Assembly: GCA_013823945.1 (NCBI GenBank) | Contig: PNMZ01000002.1 | Location: 124,001-188,000, forward strand | DNA length: 64,000 bases | DNA from: a bacterium | Lineage (GTDB): Bacteria > Armatimonadota > Fimbriimonadia > Fimbriimonadales > Fimbriimonadaceae | Direction of reading: 5' to 3' | Shown here: positions 1 to 7,927 of the stretch, in pieces | How the letters are laid out: every line of letters starts with the position of its first letter | How positions within the stretch are numbered: position 1 is the first letter of the stretch | Translations under genes and position numbers: made by a program | Notes under the pieces: model-generated | Seen by the model: only the letters and a program-made list of their open reading frames with translations | Databases searched by the model: none | Told to the model about the DNA's origin: nothing

Positions 1-1
1 G

Positions 2-58
2 AATTGTTCGGGAGGGGATTGGCAGAAATTAGCGGAACGGATTCGCGCTAGCGGTTAG
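2..58 (+). CDS. 3' end of an unidentified upstream gene
   Basis: The window opens inside what looks like the last 18 codons of a gene. The second forward frame reads NCSGGDWQKLAERIRASG and then TAG at 56-58, which resembles a C-terminal amphipathic helix. The first frame is also open to a TAG at 49-51, so the frame choice is a judgement. A terminator follows at 109-136, which fits a gene ending here. Function cannot be told. Confidence 0.35.
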   Translation, partial: NCSGGDWQKLAERIRASG

Positions 59-108
59 CTTTGGAGCAAGGAATTGCGACAGGGAAAGCTTGATCGAAGA
101 GGGCAGCG

Positions 109-136
109 ACTCTGGAGATGAACTCCGGAGTTTTTT
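109..136 (+). terminator. Rho-independent terminator before nrdA
   Basis: An 8 bp stem, CTCTGGAG paired with CTCCGGAG (one G-T wobble), has a 5-base loop and is followed directly by six T residues. It separates the upstream gene end from the nrdA leader. Confidence 0.8.
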
Positions 137-194
137 ATTCCTCCACCGGTGCGGGTTGCGACTCGCGGCTTAGGGCTAGGGCACCTGGGCAAAC

Positions 195-208
195 CGTCCT
201 GCGGGACG
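195..208 (+). other. Small hairpin in the nrdA leader
   Basis: CGTCC-TGCG-GGACG forms a perfect 5 bp stem with a 4-base loop, ending 27 bases before the nrdA ATG. It follows the string GGGCAAACC. It could be a leader structure or an RNA stabiliser. No known riboswitch consensus is complete here. Confidence 0.3.
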
Positions 209-235
209 TAGAAATAAACACGTTACGAGAAAGAA

Positions 236-3200
236 ATGAGCACGACGCTAAATGATCTGGAATTGAAGAGATTCGCCTTGATGTCCACCGCTGAGCGGCC
301 GAAATTGGACTGGGCGACGGACATTGCCAATGATTTGAGCGTTGAGAAAGAGATTCGGCTTGTGGGAGCGCACGATGAGCGGGATTTTGATGCGGGCGTT
401 GTGGGGGAGATTGTTGGCGATGCGATGGCGGCAGTTTTGCTGAGCCAGGGCCGAGACGACTTGGACACGGTCGAGAATCGGGCGTTTGCAAAGCGCATCT
501 CGCGGGATGTGGTTGACCGGCTAGGGACGCTGGGGGGCGATCGGCTTTCGATCACGGAATATGACTTGAGTGTTTTGATTGAAGCGGTTTTGATTGAAGC
601 GGGGGCGTTTGATGTTGCGAAGAGCTTGGTGAGTCAGCGGAGCCGATTGCCCAAGGCGGAGACGCCGAGTAGCACGGTGAAGATGATTCGGCGGAATCAG
701 CAGGTGGTGCCGTGGAGCGGGGACAAGATTGAAATCGCGGTCCGAAAAGCATTTTTGAGTCAGGGTTTGAACAGCGAGCCAGCAGTGGAGATTGCGGCGA
801 ATGTGGAATTGAAGGTTTTGGCGAGCGGAAACGCTTATGTGGGGATTGAGACGATTCAGGATTTGGTTCAGGAAGAGTTGATGCGAGGTGGCCACTTTAA
901 GGTGGCGGAAGCTTACATTACTTACCGAGCGGAGCGGGCGATGATGCGCCTTAACGAACGGGTGGAGAAGGCCGCAAGCGACCAGTTCGAGATGATTACG
1001 GTCATCGATAAGAACGGGGTGAGCCAGTTCTGGGATGGAGAAGATCTGCGGCGGCGGATTGATTTTGCATTGATTGGGCTTGAGATTGATATGACTCGAG
1101 ATCGGCTGGAGGTCGAATTACGGCGCAGCATCACGGCGGATATCCCGGCGGCGGACTTGCGGAAGCTGATAACGATGAACGCGAAGACGCTGATGGAAAA
1201 GGATGCGGATTTCCGATTCTTTGCGGCGCGGATCCTACTGAGCTACATCTATGAAGAAGTTTTGGGTTGGGATATCGTTCGGGATGGCGTGGAGAAGCTC
1301 AAGGCGTTCCACGCGCAGGCGTTTACGAAATACATTCAGCGAGCGGTGGAGATCAACCGGCTCAGCCCGGATTTGCGGAGCTGTGATTTGGCGAAGCTCG
1401 CCGGTGCGCTCGACCCAACGGCAGATTTGGATTTTGATTTTCTGGGGATTCAGACGCTTTATGATCGGTACTTGATCACGGACAAGACGGGCAAGGTGCC
1501 GGTGCGGTTGGAAACGCCGCAAATGTTCTGGATGCGGGTGGCGATGGGGCTCTTTAAGGAAGAATCCAACCGCGAGGAACGTACGATTGAGCTTTATCAG
1601 CTTTATAAGAGTCGGCGGTTCTGCAGCAGTACTCCGACATTGTTCAACTCAGGGACGTTGCGAAGCCAGCTCAGCAGTTGTTATCTTTACAAAGTGGATG
1701 ACTCGATTGAGAGCATCATGATTCGCGGGATTGCGGAGAATGCTTTCCTGAGCAAGTGGGCGGGTGGCCTTGGCGGAAGCTGGACCAGCGTTCGTGGCAC
1801 GGGTGGCTACATTGAAGGCACAAACGGGGAGAGCCAAGGGGTTATTCCGTTCCTCAAGATGCACAACGACCAGCTCGTGGCGGTGAACCAGGGCGGCAAG
1901 CGCGCGGGGAGCGGCTGTGCTTACTTGGAAAGTTGGCACAACGACATCTATGACTTTATGGAATTGCGGCGCAACACGGGGGATGAGCGGCGGCGCACCC
2001 ACGACATGAACACGGCGAACTGGATTCCTGACTTGTTCATGAAGCGGATGGAAGCGCGGGAGAACTGGACGCTGTTCCGTGCGAACGATGTTCCGGATCT
2101 GCACGACCTTTATGGAAAGGCGTTTGAGGAGCGGTACGAAGAGTACGAAGCGATGGCGAAGCGTGGCGAGATGTGGGGTCGGGAGATTGAGGCACTTGAT
2201 TTGTGGAAATCCATGCTCAAGATGCTGTTCGAAACTGGTCACCCGTGGATCACGTTCAAAGACCCTTGCAACTTGCGGTCGCCGCAGGATCACGTTGGGG
2301 TGATTCACTCCAGTAACCTCTGCACGGAGATCACGCTGAACACGAGCGCGGACGAGACGGCGGTGTGTAACTTGGGTTCGATTTTGATTGATAACCATTT
2401 GTTGCCGGGCGGAGAGATTGACCACGAGAAGCTCCGGGAGACGATCCGGGTGGCGGTTCGGGCGCTGGACAACGTGATTGATATCAATTTCTATCCGACC
2501 GAAGCGGCGAAGCGGGCGAACGAGCGGCACCGACCGATTGGGCTCGGCGTGATGGGCTTGCACCATGCGCTGTTTGAGAAGGGGATTGAGTTTGGTTCGC
2601 CGGAAGCGGTGGAGTTCAACGACGAGATGATGGAGGCGATTGCGTTCTATGCGTATGAGGCTTCGTCTGACCTTGCGGCGGAGCGCGGGACTTACTCGAC
2701 TTATAAGGGGTCGAAGTGGGATCGGGGCTTGTTGCCGCAGGATACGCTGGAGATTCTGGAGCGAGAGCGGGGCGTTCCGGTGGAAGTTCCTCGGGGCGGG
2801 AAGATGGACTGGGCACCGGTTCGGGAGAAGATTGCGACCCAAGGGATGCGGAACTCCAACGTGCTGGCGATTGCGCCGACGGCGACGATTGCGAACATCA
2901 CGGGGACTTCGCCGTGCATTGAGCCGCTTTATAAGAACATGTATGTGAAGAGCAACCTGAGCGGTGACTTTGTGGTTGTGAACCCTTATATGGTGAAGGA
3001 CCTGAAGGCGCGGGGGCTGTGGACGCCGGAGATTATTGACCAGGTGAAGTACTTTGATGGTGAGCTGGACGCGATTGATGCGATTCCGGCGGACTTGAAG
3101 CAGAAGTACGCGACGGCGTTCGCGATTTCTTATGAGTACATTTTGGATGCGGGGGCGCGGCGTCAGAAGTGGATTGACCAGTCTCAGTCGCTGAACTTGT

Positions 3201-3430
3201 TCCTGGGTCAGGCGGACTTGAAGACTTTGAGTCATATGTACCGGAAGGCGTGGCACGTTGGTTTGAAGACGACGTATTACCTGCGGACTTTGGGTGCTAG
3301 CAATATTGAGAAGGCGACGGTTGCGGTGAAGAAACAGGCCGATGAGCGGAAGGTGTATTCGGAAGCGGAGAAGGCGGCGTGTTCGATCGAGGCGATGCGG
3401 AACGGAGAGGAGTGTGAGGCTTGTCAGTAA
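236..3430 (+). CDS. nrdA: Class I ribonucleoside-diphosphate reductase, alpha subunit
   Basis: Reduces ribonucleotides to deoxyribonucleotides, using a radical passed from a separate beta subunit. At 1064 residues it is much longer than E. coli NrdA (about 760). The extra length is an N-terminal extension with ATP-cone-like modules at about 148-240 and 252-345, and perhaps a divergent one before 130, as in chlamydial NrdA. Active-site signatures are present: SSCYLY, NLCTE (radical Cys), AVCNLGSI, the radical-relay pair in KTTYYLRT, and a C-terminal redox pair in the ending GEECEACQ. The ATG at 236 follows a purine-rich stretch (GAGAAAG). No beta subunit (nrdB) lies downstream, where an AT-rich patch begins instead. 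Confidence 0.96.
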   Translation: MSTTLNDLELKRFALMSTAERPKLDWATDIANDLSVEKEIRLVGAHDERDFDAGVVGEIVGDAMAAVLLSQGRDDLDTVENRAFAKRISRDVVDRLGTLGGDRLSITEYDLSVLIEAVLIEAGAFDVAKSLVSQRSRLPKAETPSSTVKMIRRNQQVVPWSGDKIEIAVRKAFLSQGLNSEPAVEIAANVELKVLASGNAYVGIETIQDLVQEELMRGGHFKVAEAYITYRAERAMMRLNERVEKAASDQFEMITVIDKNGVSQFWDGEDLRRRIDFALIGLEIDMTRDRLEVELRRSITADIPAADLRKLITMNAKTLMEKDADFRFFAARILLSYIYEEVLGWDIVRDGVEKLKAFHAQAFTKYIQRAVEINRLSPDLRSCDLAKLAGALDPTADLDFDFLGIQTLYDRYLITDKTGKVPVRLETPQMFWMRVAMGLFKEESNREERTIELYQLYKSRRFCSSTPTLFNSGTLRSQLSSCYLYKVDDSIESIMIRGIAENAFLSKWAGGLGGSWTSVRGTGGYIEGTNGESQGVIPFLKMHNDQLVAVNQGGKRAGSGCAYLESWHNDIYDFMELRRNTGDERRRTHDMNTANWIPDLFMKRMEARENWTLFRANDVPDLHDLYGKAFEERYEEYEAMAKRGEMWGREIEALDLWKSMLKMLFETGHPWITFKDPCNLRSPQDHVGVIHSSNLCTEITLNTSADETAVCNLGSILIDNHLLPGGEIDHEKLRETIRVAVRALDNVIDINFYPTEAAKRANERHRPIGLGVMGLHHALFEKGIEFGSPEAVEFNDEMMEAIAFYAYEASSDLAAERGTYSTYKGSKWDRGLLPQDTLEILERERGVPVEVPRGGKMDWAPVREKIATQGMRNSNVLAIAPTATIANITGTSPCIEPLYKNMYVKSNLSGDFVVVNPYMVKDLKARGLWTPEIIDQVKYFDGELDAIDAIPADLKQKYATAFAISYEYILDAGARRQKWIDQSQSLNLFLGQADLKTLSHMYRKAWHVGLKTTYYLRTLGASNIEKATVAVKKQADERKVYSEAEKAACSIEAMRNGEECEACQ

Positions 3431-3468
3431 CTCGCGGCTCCACAACACAGATTAATGACACAATCTTG

Positions 3469-4114
3469 ATGTATGTAGAATTACCAGACTTCTGTCCTCA
3501 CTGCGGCAAATCAGTTGAGCCTATTTTGGTCTCACAAAATATTGTCAAAGGAAACGAATCTCAATGTGCTGAACTTTGTTGGAAATGTCCTAACGGAATT
3601 TGCAGTAGGCTGTTTCTATCATCGTCTGAGCTAAGTGTTCAAAATGGCAACGCTTATTATTTACTAAGTCAATATCAATTGATACCAACCTATTGTCCAC
3701 CTATTGATTTCGCAGATGAAGTGGATAGAGTATCTCCACAATTTTCAGAGATTTATAGACAAGCTAACAGAGCCGAGAATGCGGGGCTAAATGAGATTGC
3801 TGGAGTTGGCTATCGAAGAGCACTAGAATTTTTACTGAAAGATTACTGCGTTTATATTAGACCCGAAAAAGAAGATGATATCAAAAAAGAGTTTTTGAGC
3901 CAAGTGGTACAGAAGTTCGTAGATCGTGAGGAGATAAAGCAGATTGCTACTGTTGCATTATGGCTTGGAAATGATGAATCGCACTATGTGAAAAAAACTT
4001 GAACAGTTTGAAATTGCCGATTTGAAGAAAACGATATTGCTTGTCGTCAGTGCTATTGAATTTGAAGTGCGAAGCAAAACGTATGTGGAGTCTGTTGAGG
4101 GAGCTAGGAAATAG
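3469..4114 (+). pseudogene. DUF4145-like protein, frameshifted at an A7 run
   Basis: The N-terminus carries a zinc-ribbon-like CPHCG...CWKCP pair. The middle holds RRALEFLLKDYC and GNDESHYVKK, typical of DUF4145 proteins, which often occur near restriction or defence genes; their biochemical role is unknown. The first frame stops at 4000-4002, just after seven A residues (3991-3997). Dropping one A lets the reading continue as KKLEQFEIADLKK and on to a TAG at 4112-4114, restoring the expected C-terminal helix. The break may be a sequencing error, a disabling mutation or slippage. ATG 3469 is preferred over the TTG at 3421, which overlaps nrdA. The gene is clearly more AT-rich than its neighbours, suggesting acquisition. 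Confidence 0.6.
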
Positions 4115-4146
4115 CACCGTAAACGGTCAAATACAACAAGTTGTCA

Positions 4147-4284
4147 AACCATAACTTTAGCGGCTGAATAGAAGGAAATTGTTGCTAATAGGGTCTTTGT
4201 TGATGCGGGGGATCGGGCGAGGGCGAAGCGGATCGAGTGTTTGAAAAAGTAGTGCTGAATCACGAGGAGTGTTTAGTTTGTTAA
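4147..4284 (+). other. Gene-less stretch with an nrdA-tail-like fragment
   Basis: No complete gene is seen. The last codons before the TAA at 4282-4284 read NHEECLVC, resembling the NGEECEACQ ending of NrdA. The DNA shares GAGGAGTGT at the same distance from the stop. Another frame reads DAGDRARAKRIECLKK to a TAG at 4250-4252 with host-like codons. This may be a scar of an earlier gene end displaced by the AT-rich insert, but the match is short. Confidence 0.25.
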
Positions 4285-4297
4285 AATTTATATGGCA

Positions 4298-5122
4298 TCA
4301 ATTGGTATCAACTGCTCCATGGCTCGGAAAGTCATCAGATAGTGCTAACCTGACAGAGTTCTCGCCACGGTTAATCATTGCGAAGTCCAGCCGACGAACA
4401 AATTCTGAGAAGTCGCTATCTTGATTTTCGATTCTGTGTTGAACATAATTTCTCCATGAAGTGCGCCAAAATTCGGTACGAATAATACTTCGTCTGATTT
4501 CCATCAAGTCGTGGGCTAGTTCTGCTGTGTCTAATGTCGGAAACTTGTCGTCGGCAAAATCAATGGTAGTGGGCTGAAGTAGCTGCGAATTGAGGGTGTA
4601 ACATAGCTGTACGATAGAATTCGAAGCCAAGTGCTGTCTCAGTTGGCAATCTGCTTTACTGAGGCCAAAGGTGCCCTTTTCATATGAATGAGTTTCGTAT
4701 TCATACAAAAGTGTTTCCAGAACTTCAAATGGATTGATTTGATTATCAGATAGAAACGTTGTCAAATGAACATACTGGGCAAACATTGGAGAATCATGAA
4801 GGCGTTTCTGTATTCTTTGACTGTGGTGTGTTCCAAAGTGCCAGTCATAGCGGCGCCCACTGAACCAACGAAGCATCCATTTTCGATCTATCACGCTGTC
4901 TTTATAGAGAAGGAATTGGTCAAACTGGAGATTCCAAAACAAGTTCATCATTGAGTGATTCACTTGAGCATTCAGTGTAGGATTCAATCCTCGATCAAAA
5001 TCGATATTGTCAAATTTATCTCTCCAACGACCGTATGCATCAAGAAAGTGAAGCACAGCAACAGTTTGATTCTGACGCTGGATTGCTAGGGAAGCAGGCG
5101 TTTGATTCAAGTCTGGATTCAT
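4298..5122 (-). CDS. Hypothetical protein, 274 residues
   Basis: Not recognised. The protein is soluble, rich in aromatic and charged residues, with no signal peptide or clear membrane helix. The central part (FWNLQFDQFLLYKDSVID, then RKWMLRWFSGRRYDWHF) suggests a helical bundle, distantly like DUF4760-type proteins. Base composition is AT-rich like the DUF4145-like gene next to it, and the two may have arrived together. It lies 38 bp downstream of a short fragment on the same strand, so the two could share a transcript. Confidence 0.6.
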   Translation of the reverse strand: MNPDLNQTPASLAIQRQNQTVAVLHFLDAYGRWRDKFDNIDFDRGLNPTLNAQVNHSMMNLFWNLQFDQFLLYKDSVIDRKWMLRWFSGRRYDWHFGTHHSQRIQKRLHDSPMFAQYVHLTTFLSDNQINPFEVLETLLYEYETHSYEKGTFGLSKADCQLRQHLASNSIVQLCYTLNSQLLQPTTIDFADDKFPTLDTAELAHDLMEIRRSIIRTEFWRTSWRNYVQHRIENQDSDFSEFVRRLDFAMINRGENSVRLALSDDFPSHGAVDTN

Positions 5123-5160
5123 TTTCTGTATTCCAGGTGCATATTATCACCAAAGTCGTG

Positions 5161-5355
5161 TTAGGTGACAACTCGTGGTTGTCGCTTTTCTGGTTGTTTG
5201 ACGAGGGTAGCGAGTTCGCCGTAGGTCATGGTTTGTTGGTCGCGGGCGAGTTTGCGGAGGATCGGCCAGATGGTTTGGGCGATTTGGGGGTTGGTTATGG
5301 CGGTGATACTGCGGGGTTTTGGCACTGGTTTCGCCTGGGGAATTCTTTTTGCCAT
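5161..5355 (-). CDS. Short TYGELA-type fragment, possibly truncated
   Basis: This 64-residue frame contains IWPILRKLARDQQTMTYGELA, which resembles the N-terminal part of longer hypothetical proteins and MGMT-like domains where TYGELA starts a helix-turn-helix. Related proteins are usually well over 100 residues, so this is probably a 5' fragment whose 3' part was lost next to the AT-rich insert. The start codon sits against the repeat array that begins at 5358. It may be a remnant rather than a working gene. Confidence 0.4.
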   Translation of the reverse strand: MAKRIPQAKPVPKPRSITAITNPQIAQTIWPILRKLARDQQTMTYGELATLVKQPEKRQPRVVT

Positions 5356-5357
5356 TC

Positions 5358-5676
5358 AACCCCTCCCGGTTCCTTCGGAACCACCCTCCCCATACTTGGG
5401 GAGGGAAGTTGCTAGTTCAACCTTATTCGATGTATTTGGATCCCTCCTTTTTCAAGACAGGGGTAGGCTCTCCCCAAACTTGGGGGGGAATTTTTAGCTG
5501 ATTAACCCCTCCCGACCCTTCGGGCCTGCCCCTGTTCAAGCCAGGGGCAGGCTCTCCCCATACTTGGGGAGGGAATTTTTAGCTGATTAACCCCTCCCGA
5601 CACTTCGGGCCACCCTCCCCAAACTTCGGGAGGGAAATTGTGAGATAGCAACCTCTCCCCAAACTTGGGGAGGATA
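5358..5676. repeat. Array of GC-rich dyad repeats, downstream side of the DUF559 gene
   Basis: About five diverged copies of a 50-75 bp unit. Each starts with AACCCCTCCCGACCCTTCGG (first hairpin, CCCGA/TCGGG) and ends with CTCCCCAAACTTGGGGAG (second hairpin). Longer copies insert CTGCCCCTGTTCAGGCCAGGGGCAGG between the halves. Approximate copies: 5358-5407, 5439-5492, 5503-5577, 5588-5636, 5649-5675. No gene lies in this stretch apart from shadow frames created by the repeats. Confidence 0.85.
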
Positions 5677-5682
5677 TTTTGA

Positions 5683-6048
5683 CTAAGGCTTTGGATCGTG
5701 AATGATGTTCCAGATGTATTGGGTGACCTGATACGTTTTGAAGAGGGCGTCGTCGTTGGAAATTCGGATCACGGTATATCCCAGTGACTCGATATAGTTC
5801 TGACGATCATGATCGTATTCTATTTGGGCTTCATCGTGACTTTTGCCGTCTACTTCGATGATGAGATTCGATTTAAGATGGGCGAAGTCGGCAATGTAAG
5901 GGCCGATTGGTACTTGTCGACGAATCGTGATTCCTTGGTCGCGCCATTTGCGAAGTTCTGTCCAGAGGAAGACTTCAGGTTTGGTCATAGTTTTGCGCAG
6001 GCGTTTTGCATTCGCTTTTGATTTCTCGGATGCGGGTCGGCGCACCAA
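5683..6048 (-). CDS. DUF559 domain protein (Vsr-like endonuclease fold)
   Basis: A single-domain protein of 121 residues, the normal family size. Typical landmarks are LRKTMTKPEVFLWTELR near the N-terminus, the core PIGPYIADFA and the strand LIIEVDGKSH, followed by a conserved C-terminal segment with YTVIRISND. DUF559 shares the fold of the Vsr mismatch endonuclease; the Asp of IADF and the Glu and Asp of IIEVDG would be the metal ligands. The true cellular role of the family is not established. The gene is flanked on both sides by dyad repeat arrays, like a transposase flanked by its own repeats. Part of a DUF559 domain recurs in the gene at 9079. Confidence 0.85.
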   Translation of the reverse strand: MVRRPASEKSKANAKRLRKTMTKPEVFLWTELRKWRDQGITIRRQVPIGPYIADFAHLKSNLIIEVDGKSHDEAQIEYDHDRQNYIESLGYTVIRISNDDALFKTYQVTQYIWNIIHDPKP

Positions 6049-6082
6049 TGTAGTTTATCTTGGGGTGAGATTGGATGTTCTT

Positions 6083-6484
6083 TCCTCCCCAAGTTTGGGG
6101 AGGATTAAGGAGGGGTTGTTGTAGTTGCTTAGGCTAAATTACCAACCCCTCCCGACCCTTTGGGCCTGCCCCTGTTCAGGCCAGGGGCAGGCTCTCCCCA
6201 AAATTGGGGAGGGAATTTCTTGGACTCCAACCCCTCCCGACCCTTCGGGCCACCCTCCCCATACTTGGGGAGGGAATTTCTTGGATTCCAACCCCTCCCG
6301 GCCAATTGGGCCACCCTCCCCAAACTTGGGGAGGGAATTTATGAGATAGCAACCCCTCCCGACCCTTCGGGCCACCCTCCCCATACTTGAGGAGGGAATT
6401 TCTTGGACTCCAACCCCTCTCGACCCTTCGGCCCACTCCCTGTTCAGGCCAGGGGCAGGCTCTCCCCAAACTTGGGGAGGGCAT
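6083..6484. repeat. Array of GC-rich dyad repeats, upstream side of the DUF559 gene
   Basis: About six copies of the same family as at 5358-5676. The first (6083-6116) is short and inverted relative to the rest. The others lie at about 6143-6218 (long form), 6228-6277, 6289-6338, 6351-6398 and 6411-6484 (long form). Copies are separated by short spacers such as GAATTTCTTGGACTCC. The last copy ends 9 bp from the ribBA stop codon and could act as its terminator. Confidence 0.85.
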
Positions 6485-6492
6485 GGAGACCG

Positions 6493-7689
6493 TTATGGGA
6501 TGAGGTGGTTCATTTTGTCGCGTTTGGTGGCGATGTAGTCTTTGGAGAATTCGGTGGGGGTGGTGATAATGGGGACGGTTTCGGTGATTTCGAGGCCGAA
6601 TCCTTGGAGGCCGGCGCGTTTGGCGGGGTTGTTGGAAATCAGCCGCATTTTGCGGATGCCGAGGTCGTAGAGGACTTGGGATCCGAGTCCGTAGTCGCGT
6701 TGGTCGGGTTTGAATCCGAGGGCTTCGTTGGCTTCGACGGTGTCGAGACCGCCATCTTGGAGTTCGTAGGCGCGGAGTTTGTTGACGATGCCGATGCCGC
6801 GGCCTTCTTGAGCGATGTAGAGGACGACGCCGGAGCCTTCGGCTTCGATCATTTGGAGGGCGGCGGCAAGTTGGTCACCGCAATCGCAGCGGAGGGAGCC
6901 GAGGATGTCGCCGGTGAGGCAGGAGCTGTGGACGCGGACGAGGGTGGGGTCGGGGGTGATGTCGCCTTTGACGATGGCGATGAACGGCTCGGGTTCGACT
7001 TCAGTTTCGTAGGCGTAGATGGCGAATTGGCCGAATTTGGTGGGGAAGTTGATCGGGCCGGCTTTGCGGGTGACGAGGGTTTCGGTGCGTCGTCGGTAGG
7101 CGATCAGATCTTCGATGGTGATGATTTTGAGATCGTGTTTGGCGGCGTAGGCTTCGAGACCACCATCGAGGCGGAGCATTTCGCCATCGTCGCCGATGAT
7201 TTCGACGCCGACTCCGACGGGTTTGCTGTTGCAGAGGAGGCAGAGGTCAACGGATGCTTCGGTGTGTCCGGCGCGGCGGAGAACGCCACCTTTTTCGGCG
7301 CGGAGGACGAGCATGTGTCCGGGGCGCATGAGGTCTGATGGGAGGGATTGAGGGTTGCAGATGACTTCAACGGTTTTGGCGCGGTCTCCAGCGGAGACTC
7401 CGGTGGTGGTGCCTTCGATGGCGTCGACAGTTTCGGCCATGGCGGTTCCGAGTCGGGCGGTGTTGGCTTTGGTCATCATGGGGATGCCGAGTTGGTCGAG
7501 TCGTTCTTCGGGAACAGAAATGAACGGGACGCCTCGGCCTTCTTTGATCATGAAGTTCATGTCGGCGGGGGTGACATGTTCGCCGAGCATGATGAGATCG
7601 CCTTCATTTTCTCGGGTGGGATCATCGACGACGATGATCATTTTCCCGGCTTTGAGGTCTTCGAGGGCTTCTTGGATTGAGGCGATCAT
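6493..7689 (-). CDS. ribBA: Bifunctional DHBP synthase / GTP cyclohydrolase II
   Basis: Catalyses the two entry steps of riboflavin synthesis: ribulose 5-phosphate to 3,4-dihydroxy-2-butanone 4-phosphate, and GTP to the diaminopyrimidine precursor. The N-terminal half has DDPTRENEGDLIM and HTEASVDL (RibB). The C-terminal half has the zinc site in HSSCLTGDILGSLRCDCGDQ, then GRGIGIVNKLRAYELQD and the GTP-site segment RDYGLGSQVL (RibA). Length (398 residues) is standard. The frame is open for 37 more codons upstream, but those enter a dyad repeat. The ATG at 7689 begins MIASIQEALEDLKAGKMIIV, where family members start. Confidence 0.96.
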   Translation of the reverse strand: MIASIQEALEDLKAGKMIIVVDDPTRENEGDLIMLGEHVTPADMNFMIKEGRGVPFISVPEERLDQLGIPMMTKANTARLGTAMAETVDAIEGTTTGVSAGDRAKTVEVICNPQSLPSDLMRPGHMLVLRAEKGGVLRRAGHTEASVDLCLLCNSKPVGVGVEIIGDDGEMLRLDGGLEAYAAKHDLKIITIEDLIAYRRRTETLVTRKAGPINFPTKFGQFAIYAYETEVEPEPFIAIVKGDITPDPTLVRVHSSCLTGDILGSLRCDCGDQLAAALQMIEAEGSGVVLYIAQEGRGIGIVNKLRAYELQDGGLDTVEANEALGFKPDQRDYGLGSQVLYDLGIRKMRLISNNPAKRAGLQGFGLEITETVPIITTPTEFSKDYIATKRDKMNHLIP

Positions 7690-7790
7690 GTTTGTATGAT
7701 TGATTCTACGTGGGATTGTTGAGGTTGGGGGTTTTCGGTCTGGGTCTGATGGGGAGTTTTTGGCGTGAGAGATGAAGTGTTTTGTGTGAT

Positions 7791-7913
7791 GTCTCCCCAC
7801 CCCAGCCCCTCCCCATCAGGGGAGGGAGATAACGAAGCGATTCAGAATTTCCCTCCTTCGCTACGGATCGAGTCCGGGGCAGGCTCTCTTCCATTAAAAC
7901 GGAGAGGGGGGAT
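7791..7913. repeat. Dispersed repeat, long type (about 125 bp)
   Basis: Begins TCTCCCCACCCCAGCCCCTC, has an inner dyad CCCTCCCCATCAGGGGAGGG, then a variable middle with AACGAAG, then CGGATCGAGTCCGGGGCAGG and a closing GGAGAGGGGGGA. Two further copies lie at 10018-10144 and 10810-10933 inside the CCA-adding enzyme gene. This copy sits between ribBA and the AI-2E transporter gene. Confidence 0.8.
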
Positions 7914-7927
7914 TTCTCGTCTGTAAT

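Noticed and set aside
186..235. Possible c-di-GMP-I or other riboswitch before nrdA
   Set aside because: Only GGGCAAACC and a small hairpin match. The second conserved half and the tetraloop-receptor pair are missing.
1649..3448. 599-residue open frame antisense to nrdA
   Set aside because: Arg/Pro/Leu-rich translation with no motif, fully inside a clear gene; a typical shadow of GC-rich codons.
5358..6484. Possible CRISPR array
   Set aside because: Units differ in length (50-75 bp), carry two hairpins each and are separated by very short related spacers. No cas genes are near, and the same sequence occurs scattered elsewhere.
6403..7338. 311-residue open frame opposite ribBA
   Set aside because: Its Gly/Asp/Glu/Phe-rich translation mirrors ribBA and part of a repeat. 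No homology is seen.
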